From NCBI GenBank assembly GCA_900540005.1, contig UQEM01000002.1:1-47802 (forward strand): a stretch of DNA of 47,802 bases. Direction: 5' to 3'. Position 1 is the first letter of the stretch; each line of letters begins with the position of its first letter. Under the pieces are notes generated by a model. The model was not told the origin of the DNA. It was given only the letters and a program-made list of their open reading frames with translations, and made no database searches. A program made the position numbers and the translations under genes. Below, one piece after another: positions 18,528 through 25,658 of the stretch. Source of the stretch: an uncultured Ruminococcus sp. Lineage in GTDB: Bacteria; Bacillota; Clostridia; Oscillospirales; Ruminococcaceae.

Positions 18528-18769
18528 TGAGCGTTTCCGAGATTTTTGAAATCCCCAAGTACTACTACTTTGAGAGCGGCAACGACTTCTCGGGCAGCAA
18601 GGACGACTTCTCATACAAGATCCACAACGGCGACACCCTTAAGTGCCTGACATGGCACGGCAGACTTTGTTCAATGAAAGCAACGATCGAAAACGAGGCT
18701 GAATTTGAACGCTCGCAGGAGGGTTTTGACGCCATGATAAAGTGGCTTGAGGAGAAATACAAGGAATAA
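18527..18769 (+). CDS. Small conserved-looking protein of unknown function
   Basis: 80 residues, beginning MSVSEIFEIPKYYYFESGND. The ATG shares its first base with the TAA stop of the upstream HAD gene (TAATG), a typical coupled arrangement. It is acidic and soluble, with no membrane segment or signal. Aromatic residues cluster near the N-terminus, and the C-terminal helix reads FDAMIKWLEEKYKE. I do not recognise the family. Tight coupling and codon use like its neighbours support it as real. Confidence 0.7.
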   Translation: MSVSEIFEIPKYYYFESGNDFSGSKDDFSYKIHNGDTLKCLTWHGRLCSMKATIENEAEFERSQEGFDAMIKWLEEKYKE

Positions 18770-18782
18770 AGGCATAAAATTA

Positions 18783-18816
18783 CCGCCGTACACCAAATGT
18801 ACGGCGGTTGTTTTTT
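18783..18816. terminator. Bidirectional terminator between the glgA operon and the pseudokinase gene
   Basis: CCGCCGTACA (18783-18792) pairs with TGTACGGCGG (18798-18807) over a 5-base loop, followed by TTGTTTTTT on the plus strand. On the minus strand a shorter AATTTTAT follows. The T-run overlaps the last codons of the convergent gene. Confidence 0.85.
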
Positions 18817-20830
18817 ATTCTTCTGAATTGCCCTGTTCCTGCTGTCCGGAATCTTCCGTCGGAGTCTCATCAGGAGCTTGTGTCGGAGCTTCCGTCGGAG
18901 GCTGTGTCGGGGCTTCTGTCGGCGGCTGCGTCGGAGCTTCTGTTGCAGGAGCTTCCGTCGTAGGAGCGGCAGTCGGCTCTGAGGTCACAGATTCTGTGGT
19001 TGCCGGCTCGGTAGCCGGATAGTCGTTTCCTTCAGGAATATAGTAGACCGTCAGCTTTTTGCCTTCCTTATTGCTGAAGTATGTGCCCGGAGTTATTATC
19101 TTTCCGTCAAGCTGGAGGTCAATGATAGTGTTAGGAGTTCCCGTAGCGGACTTCGATTCAATGAACTGATAGTTGAAGTCGGAGATTCCTGCCTGTTCAA
19201 GCTTGTTCTTGTACTGAGATACGGTAAGCCCCTTATAATCGGGGATAAGAGCGGATTCGCTGCCCTTGCTGACCTTTATCTTTACGACAGTACCCTGAGA
19301 TATCATGGTTCCGGCTTCGATACTCTGCTCATAGATCATGTCGTTGTCGTAGCCATCCTTGTAGTCGTAGGTCGGGTCGATAGTAAAGTAATCAGACCAC
19401 TTTTCCTTGGTAAGTTCGTAGAACTTTCCTACGAGGTTGGGCATTTCAATGTCAGCCTTGGCGGTAGTTTCCTCTGTCGGCTCGGTAGTTCCGTCAACAA
19501 CGTTATCCGAAACAGACGAACGGCTGGAACTCTGTCCCGAATCATCGGCAGGATTGTAGAGTATCCTGAAGATCAGCACGGCAATTATCATAAGGATCGC
19601 CAGAAGCAGGATCCCGATTATGACCGGAACTTTTATGCGGTCAACGGTATTGACCTTTTCGTAGCGGTATTCTTCTTCCTCGTCATCGTCATATCCGTCA
19701 TCATAGCCGTCATTATACTCACCGCGGTACATACCGTTATCGGGAGTCTGACGGTAATCGGGATAGATAGGCTGCTCGGGGATATAGTCGCGGCGTGTAT
19801 CGTAGCTTTCACTGTAATTATCGGGAGCAGGTATCTCATCGGGTGCAGGCTCGTACCTTTCCTCGGCAGGCTGCTCAAAGAGTCTTGTAACAAGCTCGGT
19901 GATAGTCTGTATGCGGTCTCTGCCCGAGAGATTCATTCCCTCCATTATAACGCGCGAAACGTGCTGTGGGATGTGCGGGTCGAGCATTGACGGCTCGTGG
20001 AGGTCGTCATGTTTGAGACGGCTGAGCGAATCCACGGGCATACAGCCTGTGAGTGCACGGTAGAGCAGTGCGCACACGCCGTAGACATCAGTCCACGAAC
20101 CCTGACGGCAACTACTGCTTGCGGAATACTGCTCGGGAGCAGCATATCCCTTGAAAAGCTCATACTCAAGACCCGCGTCGGCAGTTCTTACTGCGGAAAC
20201 GCAGAAACCCGAGAGTTTCAACTCGCCCTTATCGGTAATATAGACCGTGTCGGGACTGATAGCGCGGTGGATTATTCCGGCATTATGCAGTATCCCGATA
20301 GTGGTAAAGAGCGGCGGAAAAAGCTTTGAAACCTGTTCCCAGCTTATCTCGCCTGCATTCTCCTTCAGGTAGCTGAGGAGCTTAACTCCGTCAATGTGCT
20401 CGAAAACGGTATAGGTGGTGTTGTTTTCGGCAAACATATCGAGGACATTGTTTATACAGGTATTGTTTCTCAGTCTTGCAAGTGACTGACCAAGCTCGGT
20501 ATACTCGGCCATAAATGCCTTGTATTTTGCGAGATTATTGTAATTAACGCTGATTATCGGCTTATTTTTGACACGCGTGCAGAGATTTATGGGCATATAT
20601 TCCCTAATGAGGACTCTGCGTTCAGCGGAGATATCATAACCTTCGTAGGTAGCTCCGTCTCCGTTGCACTCAAGAAGAACGCCGAAAAGATACTTATCGC
20701 GAAGAATAGTACCGGGGGCGATATACATGGGATCATACGGAGTCCTGTCGTCATAGCCGCAATGCGGACAGACATGATACTGGGCATCGTACTGCTCCAT
20801 GCATTTATAGCAGATCTTACGCTCTCCCAA
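18815..20830 (-). CDS. Membrane PASTA-domain Ser/Thr kinase homologue, predicted pseudokinase
   Basis: 671 residues. Order: zinc ribbon with C7, C10, C21 and C24 (CYKC, CPHC); kinase-like fold about 42-315; acidic Tyr/Asp-rich linker; one transmembrane helix 401-425; two PASTA-type repeats about 462-523 and 526-598; then a Pro/Thr-rich external tail with 8-residue repeats. The fold keeps GYAAPEQY (APE motif, about 229-235) and TDVYGVCALLYRALTG. However, the ATP-anchoring Lys is Arg76 (VLIREYMP), the catalytic Asp of HRD is Ala190 (IIHRAISPD), and DFG reads SGF (207-209). I checked all three on the DNA. Such a protein should not transfer phosphate; it may sense cell-wall fragments and act as a scaffold. 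The start is TTG 20830 with AAAAGGAGG. It has its own promoter and a structured leader. Confidence 0.85.
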   Translation of the reverse strand: MGERKICYKCMEQYDAQYHVCPHCGYDDRTPYDPMYIAPGTILRDKYLFGVLLECNGDGATYEGYDISAERRVLIREYMPINLCTRVKNKPIISVNYNNLAKYKAFMAEYTELGQSLARLRNNTCINNVLDMFAENNTTYTVFEHIDGVKLLSYLKENAGEISWEQVSKLFPPLFTTIGILHNAGIIHRAISPDTVYITDKGELKLSGFCVSAVRTADAGLEYELFKGYAAPEQYSASSSCRQGSWTDVYGVCALLYRALTGCMPVDSLSRLKHDDLHEPSMLDPHIPQHVSRVIMEGMNLSGRDRIQTITELVTRLFEQPAEERYEPAPDEIPAPDNYSESYDTRRDYIPEQPIYPDYRQTPDNGMYRGEYNDGYDDGYDDDEEEEYRYEKVNTVDRIKVPVIIGILLLAILMIIAVLIFRILYNPADDSGQSSSRSSVSDNVVDGTTEPTEETTAKADIEMPNLVGKFYELTKEKWSDYFTIDPTYDYKDGYDNDMIYEQSIEAGTMISQGTVVKIKVSKGSESALIPDYKGLTVSQYKNKLEQAGISDFNYQFIESKSATGTPNTIIDLQLDGKIITPGTYFSNKEGKKLTVYYIPEGNDYPATEPATTESVTSEPTAAPTTEAPATEAPTQPPTEAPTQPPTEAPTQAPDETPTEDSGQQEQGNSEE
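18869..18940 (-). repeat. Three tandem 24-bp repeats in the pseudokinase tail
   Basis: Codes residues 631-654 as EAPTQPPT, EAPTQPPT, EAPTQAPD. The Pro/Thr-rich repeat continues less regularly on the N-terminal side. It is typical of an extended segment passing through or along the cell wall. Confidence 0.75.
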
Positions 20831-20859
20831 AGCTGTTCCTCCTTTTCAGAAAATGATTT

Positions 20860-20989
20860 TATGCGCCAAAGTGCATAATCGAGGCGGTGGCGCACAAAGA
20901 GATGGCGCATATGCTCCGTCAGACCATAACGCTTTGTACGGCGTGCCTCAGAACCTGTATGCCCAAAGCGATACGGCAAAATACCGCAT
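20860..20989 (-). ncRNA. Three-hairpin structured leader of the pseudokinase gene
   Basis: Between the promoter (start near 21028) and the TTG start lie three stems. Stem A: TATGCGCCA (20860-20868) with TGGCGCATA (20903-20911), plus inner GTGC/GCAC (20871-20874, 20892-20895). Stem B: CGCTTTG (20930-20936) with CAAAGCG (20964-20970), plus inner GGC/GCC (20940-20942, 20961-20963). Stem C: 20971-20978 with 20982-20989. Stem C pairs fully only as minus-strand RNA, where two positions are G-U wobbles; on the plus strand they are A-C mismatches. This supports a functional RNA in the leader direction. I do not recognise a known riboswitch. It may also be a dispersed repeat. Confidence 0.55.
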
Positions 20990-21034
20990 TGCTATAGGAA
21001 AGATATGTGATACAAGTTCTTGGGTATCATAAAT

Positions 21035-21063
21035 ATTTTAGCAGTAATCGCCCGAAATGTCAA
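21035..21063 (-). promoter_or_regulatory. Promoter of the pseudokinase gene
   Basis: On the minus strand TTGACA (21063-21058), a 17-bp spacer and TAAAAT (21040-21035). It gives a leader of about 198 nt containing the three hairpins. It is back to back with the CPBP gene promoter about 120 bp away; the intervening 21064-21183 shows nothing else I recognise. Confidence 0.8.
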
Positions 21064-21183
21064 CCTCTTACGCGGTCTTATTTCAGAATCTTATAAAATT
21101 GTATTTTTTCTGTAATATTTTCACCGTGATAATGCCGCGATTTGTAACCTTTTTCAGGCTCGGGAACGGCTTGACCGCCGCGC

Positions 21184-21212
21184 TTGACATTTCATGGGAA
21201 TTAAAGTACAAT
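21184..21212 (+). promoter_or_regulatory. Promoter of the CPBP protease gene
   Basis: TTGACA (21184-21189), a 17-bp spacer and TACAAT (21207-21212). The start site is near 21219, about 54 nt before the ATG. Confidence 0.75.
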
Positions 21213-21272
21213 GAATATGTAACTGCACCGAAAACGCGTGCAAAATACAATATGCTGTGCAGGGAGGTCTTT

Positions 21273-22277
21273 ATGATTAAAGTAAGATCAAAAATGTTTG
21301 AGGAATCGGCAAAATCCCACGCTTCCTCCTCCATAGTGGCAACGATACTGCTCTTTATAATCGTATTTTTCATAATCTATCTGCTTGAGGGAATAATCCC
21401 GTCTATAGCCGCTTTAAAGCCTATGGCGGAGCGTTTCGAGGCTCTCGGCTATTTATCCGACACAAGCAAACTGACAGTTAAGGAGTCGATCAGGGTCGCC
21501 TCTGATATTTCGGGAGAGCCACGCATAATGCTCCCCTCGCTCTACTGCACGGTGTTCGGCACTCTCACGGCTATGTTCTACTGCCGAATGGTCGAAATGC
21601 GCCCCGTTCGCTCAATGGGAGCTGTCAAAAAGGGCGCGCTCAGAAGCTACCTCATCGGTATTGCCGTGGGTATCGTCCTCATGTCGGCAATAACTCTGCT
21701 GAGCGTGCTGTTCGGCGTTAATTCAATAGCCGTCCGCAGCGGCATAAACTTCGGCATGATCGCCCTTTACTTCGGGGGATTTCTCGTGCAGGGAATGAGC
21801 GAGGAATTTATCTTCCGCGGCTACCTCATGAACTCTGTCGGCGGAAAACACTCTGCCGCTCTCGCAGTAGGCATAAGTGCGCTCGCATTCGGACTTGCAC
21901 ACGCGGCAAATCCCGGGTTCAACGCTCTCGCTCTGCTTAATCTCGTACTCTTTGCGGTTTTCGCGTCACTTTATATGATCAATTCCGATAATATCTGGGG
22001 AGTCTGCGCGATACACTCCATATGGAACTTCATGCAGGGAAACTTCTACGGAATAAGCGTCAGCGGAGCTGTCAATGCTGATTCATTCTTCATAACATCA
22101 GCCAAGTCCTCTCACGGCTTTCTGACGGGCGGAGAATTCGGTATCGAGGGCAGCATATTCACAACGCTGGTGCTCACCGCAGCAATTGCAGCGGTATTAT
22201 ATGCCATGATAAAAAACAAAAGGCTGTTCTCTCAGACAGAGAGCAGGGAAAAGGAGAATATCAATGAAAATAAATAA
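21273..22277 (+). CDS. CPBP-family intramembrane glutamic endopeptidase
   Basis: 334 residues from ATG 21273, which follows GGGAGG. A multi-pass membrane protein of the ABI/CAAX-protease family. The three conserved motifs are E177-E178-x3-R182 (SEEFIFRGYLMN), F206-x3-H210 (FGLAHAANPG) and H248-x3-N252 (HSIWNF). About eight hydrophobic helices surround them. Family members cleave within membranes; some process peptides or bacteriocins, others have no known substrate. It overlaps the next gene by 14 bases, so the two are likely made together. The frame is open to 21057, but the upstream part overlaps the promoter and is not coding. Confidence 0.9.
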   Translation: MIKVRSKMFEESAKSHASSSIVATILLFIIVFFIIYLLEGIIPSIAALKPMAERFEALGYLSDTSKLTVKESIRVASDISGEPRIMLPSLYCTVFGTLTAMFYCRMVEMRPVRSMGAVKKGALRSYLIGIAVGIVLMSAITLLSVLFGVNSIAVRSGINFGMIALYFGGFLVQGMSEEFIFRGYLMNSVGGKHSAALAVGISALAFGLAHAANPGFNALALLNLVLFAVFASLYMINSDNIWGVCAIHSIWNFMQGNFYGISVSGAVNADSFFITSAKSSHGFLTGGEFGIEGSIFTTLVLTAAIAAVLYAMIKNKRLFSQTESREKENINENK

Positions 22278-23310
22278 AATTATCGCTGTACCAGCGGCTG
22301 CGCTCGTGCTTACATCAGTCTGCACTTCTTGCGGAAAAAAGGACAATAAAGATCCATCTTCAAAGTCATCGGTGAAGGAATCTTCAAGTGAGGTCACTTC
22401 TGCAACAGAGGAGAAAACCACCGGATCGGACTCCGCAGACATCAACGACTATATTGACGAGGAAACTCCACAGCCTGCGCTATGGAAGGTCACAGATCCG
22501 GATTCGGGCAGCGAACTCTACATGATGGGAACTATTCACATCATAAGCGAGGACACCTTCCCGCTCCCCGACTACATCATGGACGTTTACAACAACTGTG
22601 ACGGTGTGGCGGTCGAGTACGATATAAGCTCACTGCAAAGCGACTTCACCCAATATCAGGACTACCTCATGCAAATGGTATACATGGACGGAACTACCAT
22701 AAAAGACCATATCTCCGCCGAAACCTACGAGAAAGCCTCTGATGCTTTGTCGCAGTTCACCTCAATGGCAAGCGCATTTGACGCGTATATGCCCGGAATG
22801 TGGCTCTCGCTCATCGAATCCTACTCGCTCATGAGCATAGACAATATGTCGGCAGACGGTGTCGACTCGCAGTTCATTTCACTCGCTCAGCAGGACGGCA
22901 AGGAAGTAGTGAGCATTGAAACTCTTGAAACACAGACGAACGCTCTGACGGGACTTTCCGATGAGCTTGCCGACTATATGCTCGCGGAAGCCGTTGATGA
23001 TGCCGCAGATCCGGAGAGCCTTGCACAGGCATTCGCAGACCAGTACAATGCATGGGCAAGTGGCGATGTGGACGCGCTCGCGGAGGAAAGCGAAGAAGAT
23101 GAACTGCCTGACGAACTCCTCGATGACTACGCGGATTACATGGATATAATGCTTTATGACCGCAACGAGGGTATGGCTCAGAAAGCCTCCGAATACCTCA
23201 AAAACGGCGATAATTACTTCTTTATGGTCGGCAGTATGCACTTTGCAGGCGACCGCGGTGTAGACGATCTGCTCGAAGATATGGGATACACTGTCGAAAA
23301 GATAAAATAA
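22264..23310 (+). CDS. TraB/GumN-family lipoprotein
   Basis: 348 residues from ATG 22264, which follows AAAAGGAG. An N-terminal signal (KINKIIAVPAAALVLTSVC) leads to C23 as the likely lipidated cysteine; its -3 residue is Cys rather than the usual Leu, so lipidation is probable but not textbook. A Ser/Thr-rich linker follows to about residue 65. The TraB domain has two GxxH motifs, G89-H92 (MGTIHII) and G323-H326 (VGSMHFAG), and a VEYD acidic strand. TraB-like proteins such as animal Tiki are metal-dependent proteases. Exported location and overlap with the CPBP protease suggest a shared envelope role, which is inference. Confidence 0.87.
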   Translation: MKINKIIAVPAAALVLTSVCTSCGKKDNKDPSSKSSVKESSSEVTSATEEKTTGSDSADINDYIDEETPQPALWKVTDPDSGSELYMMGTIHIISEDTFPLPDYIMDVYNNCDGVAVEYDISSLQSDFTQYQDYLMQMVYMDGTTIKDHISAETYEKASDALSQFTSMASAFDAYMPGMWLSLIESYSLMSIDNMSADGVDSQFISLAQQDGKEVVSIETLETQTNALTGLSDELADYMLAEAVDDAADPESLAQAFADQYNAWASGDVDALAEESEEDELPDELLDDYADYMDIMLYDRNEGMAQKASEYLKNGDNYFFMVGSMHFAGDRGVDDLLEDMGYTVEKIK

Positions 23311-23337
23311 GGAGCTGTCTGTTTATCGTTCTTTTGC

Positions 23338-23367
23338 TTGACTTTAAGAGCTTTTGTATGGTATAAT
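23338..23367 (+). promoter_or_regulatory. Promoter of the small membrane protein-dehydrogenase-proBA operon
   Basis: TTGACT (23338-23343), an 18-bp spacer and TATAAT (23362-23367). The start near 23374 gives a leader of about 110 nt. No further promoter is evident before 28860, so the five genes downstream probably form one operon. Confidence 0.75.
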
Positions 23368-23386
23368 GTAATGTATGAATATTTTC

Positions 23387-23445
23387 GGAACGCCGTGGCG
23401 CTCCGATACAATACGGCTTGGCTGAATGCCGCTTAAATCAGCCAA
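23387..23445 (+). promoter_or_regulatory. Structured leader with two hairpins ahead of 23485
   Basis: First hairpin: GGA and CGC (23387-23393) with GCG and TCC (23398-23404). Second: TTGGCTGA (23418-23425) with TCAGCCAA (23438-23445), 8 pairs over a 12-base loop. GCCGT near 23393 could instead pair with ACGGC near 23414, which would exclude the first hairpin. Switch-like, but no known riboswitch is recognised. Confidence 0.4.
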
Positions 23446-23484
23446 ATGAGCCCGCTTTCCGCGTACTCACAGATTGGAGTTATT

Positions 23485-23868
23485 ATGAATCTCACCAACG
23501 CACCCATTATGCTTTCACAGGTGACCGATGCCACACAGACCTCGCTTTTCCCGTTCCCGTTCAAATTCCACCTTGTCTTTGCCTGCATCGCGTTCATTTT
23601 CTTCGCTTACAGATTCAAGAACGAAAAGAGACCGTACCAGCTTATTTTCGCTATCGCCATTCCGTTCTCGCTGATGATATGGCTCTCGGAAGTCAAGAGC
23701 TATTTCTACCTTATCGGCGCGATCGAGCTGCTCTTTATCATTGCTGCCGCAGTAACGGCTATTGTCTTTAAGCCCAAAAAGGAAGATAAAGCCGATACTA
23801 CTGCTGATGTATCGTCTGAGGACGAAAACAGCACAGAAGAAGTTTCCGGCGATGATTCGGAGGAATAA
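23485..23868 (+). CDS. Small three-helix membrane protein of unknown function
   Basis: 127 residues from ATG 23485, which follows TTGGAGT. Three hydrophobic segments (about 19-37, 46-62 and 68-92) are followed by a strongly acidic tail rich in Asp, Glu and Ser (DDSEE at the end). I do not recognise a named family. Only three bases separate its stop from the next start, whose ribosome site lies in its last codons. The frame is open back to 23446, but that start falls inside a leader hairpin. Confidence 0.75.
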   Translation: MNLTNAPIMLSQVTDATQTSLFPFPFKFHLVFACIAFIFFAYRFKNEKRPYQLIFAIAIPFSLMIWLSEVKSYFYLIGAIELLFIIAAAVTAIVFKPKKEDKADTTADVSSEDENSTEEVSGDDSEE

Positions 23869-23871
23869 GCC

Positions 23872-24822
23872 TTGAAGATCGCAGTTCTTGACTGGTACAC
23901 AGTAAACATCGGCGGAGACATTCCCTCCTCACGCTTTGAGGAATTCGGGGAAGTCCGCGTTATCCCCATGACTACACCCGAGGAAACCGCCGCAAATATC
24001 GCAGACGCTGATATCGTCCTGTGCAATAAGGTAATGATAACCAAAGAAGTTATCGATGCCTGCCCGAATATGCGCTATATCGGACTTTTTGCGACCGGAT
24101 TCAACAACATTGACATTGAATACGCTGCAAAAAAGGGAATAACTGTATGCAACGCGGGTGAATACTCAACCAATGCCGTTGCACAGCAGGTTTTCGCCTA
24201 CATACTCGATCACTGCAACCGTATCCGCGATTACGGCGCGGCTGTAAAGGACGGCGCATGGGAGCGCTCGCCCTCATTCTCATACTTTCCCATTCCTACA
24301 GCCGAGCTTGCAGGAAAAACGCTCTCGGTAGTAGGCTACGGTTCTATCGGCAGGAGAGCCGCTCACCTTGCCGACGCTTTCGGAATGAACGTGGTCGTTA
24401 GCACAAGAACGGCTCCGAAAAACTGCCCCTACGAGGTCACGGACATTCTCACGGCTGCCAAAAAGGCTGACTTTCTCACGTTCCACTGTCCCCTGACACC
24501 GCAGACAAAGGGACTGGTGAACCGCGATATCCTGTCGGTCATGAAGCCTTCCGCAGTTTTGATAAACACTTCCCGCGGCCCTGTTGTAAACGAGGCTGAC
24601 CTTGCACAGGCACTCAACAGCGAAAAGATCGCCGCGGCTTATCTCGATGTTCTTGAAAAAGAACCCATGTCGCCCGATACTCCGCTCAAAACCGCGAAAA
24701 ACTGCACTATAACGCCACACACGGCATGGGCAGCATACGAAACCAGAAGCCGCCTTGTGGACATTGTCTGCGCCAATATAAGAGCGTGGCTCGGCGGAAA
24801 TCCACAGAACAAAGTAAACTGA
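23872..24822 (+). CDS. D-2-hydroxyacid dehydrogenase (glycerate dehydrogenase/hydroxypyruvate reductase-like)
   Basis: NAD(P)-dependent dehydrogenase of 316 residues. The nucleotide-binding loop is GYGSIGR at 155-161. The catalytic trio is R235 (NTSRGPVVN), E264 (LEKEP) and H283 (TPHTAW). The ATGFNNIDIEYAAKKGI and NAGEYSTNAVAQQVFAYIL segments are typical of the glycerate/hydroxypyruvate branch, though lactate or other 2-oxoacids cannot be excluded. The start is TTG 23872, set by GGAGG nine bases upstream; no in-frame ATG fits. Lies between a membrane protein and proBA, with no clear link to proline synthesis. Confidence 0.9.
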   Translation: MKIAVLDWYTVNIGGDIPSSRFEEFGEVRVIPMTTPEETAANIADADIVLCNKVMITKEVIDACPNMRYIGLFATGFNNIDIEYAAKKGITVCNAGEYSTNAVAQQVFAYILDHCNRIRDYGAAVKDGAWERSPSFSYFPIPTAELAGKTLSVVGYGSIGRRAAHLADAFGMNVVVSTRTAPKNCPYEVTDILTAAKKADFLTFHCPLTPQTKGLVNRDILSVMKPSAVLINTSRGPVVNEADLAQALNSEKIAAAYLDVLEKEPMSPDTPLKTAKNCTITPHTAWAAYETRSRLVDIVCANIRAWLGGNPQNKVN

Positions 24823-24835
24823 AGGAAGTCAGATC

Positions 24836-25633
24836 ATGAGAAACATTTCCGAAAAACAGCGAGTTGTCATAAAGCTCGGCACATCTACTCTTGCTCACAA
24901 AACGGGCAAACTCAACATAAGACGCATGAAAAATCTCGTGCAGGCAATTGCAGATCTCCACAATTCCGGCAAGGACGTTATCATTGTCTCGTCAGGCGCG
25001 CAGGGTCTTGGCACGGGAAAACTCGGGCTCCGCGAAAAGCCAACGGATATCCGTATGAAACAGGCTGTTGCAGCTATCGGTCAGTGCGAGCTTATGCACA
25101 TCTACGACAATATGTTTGAGAAGTACAGCGTTACTGTTGCGCAGATCCTTCTCACAAAAATGATAATCGACAATGAGAGCCACTGTCAGAACTTCCGCAA
25201 CACCGTTGAGAGCCTTTTGCAGCTTGGCGTTATCCCTATCATAAACGAAAATGACGCTATCGCTATCGAGGAACTTGAACTTGAGATCGGCGAGAACGAT
25301 TCGCTTTCCGCCCTCGTTGCAACGCTCGCAGGTGCGGATCTGCTGCTTATTCTCTCGGATATCGACTGTCTCTACGATGACGACCCGAGGAGCAATCCGA
25401 ATGCCAAGCCGATATACGTTGTTGACAAGATCACGCCTGAGATTGAACAGGCAGCAGGCGGTGCAGGAACTCATCTTGGCACAGGCGGAATGTCCACCAA
25501 GATAAACGCCGCTAAAATTGCCTGCGGCGCAGGGATCGACATGGTGATAATGAACGGTCACGACCCAGATCTGCTCTACGACCTCTTTGAGGATAAGGAG
25601 ATCGGTACTATTTTCAAGGCTGACCGCAAATAA
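24836..25633 (+). CDS. proB: Glutamate 5-kinase (short form without PUA domain)
   Basis: First step of proline synthesis, phosphorylating glutamate to gamma-glutamyl phosphate. 265 residues, all amino acid kinase fold: RVVIKLGTSTLAHKTGKL, VSSGAQGLGTGKL, PIINENDAIAIEEL, LLILSDIDCLYDDDPRSN and the GTGGMSTKINAA segment. The roughly 100-residue C-terminal PUA domain of the E. coli enzyme is absent, as in many Clostridia. ATG lies 13 bases after the dehydrogenase. It is followed by proA, its partner enzyme. Confidence 0.95.
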   Translation: MRNISEKQRVVIKLGTSTLAHKTGKLNIRRMKNLVQAIADLHNSGKDVIIVSSGAQGLGTGKLGLREKPTDIRMKQAVAAIGQCELMHIYDNMFEKYSVTVAQILLTKMIIDNESHCQNFRNTVESLLQLGVIPIINENDAIAIEELELEIGENDSLSALVATLAGADLLLILSDIDCLYDDDPRSNPNAKPIYVVDKITPEIEQAAGGAGTHLGTGGMSTKINAAKIACGAGIDMVIMNGHDPDLLYDLFEDKEIGTIFKADRK

Positions 25634-25658
25634 TACATTAATAATTGAGGTGCAAAAC

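Noticed and set aside
20587..20979. 130-codon minus-strand frame running through the pseudokinase leader
   Set aside because: It has no ribosome site, begins at TTG inside a hairpin, and overlaps the pseudokinase frame with its strong AAAAGGAGG site. The sequence is better explained as structured leader RNA.
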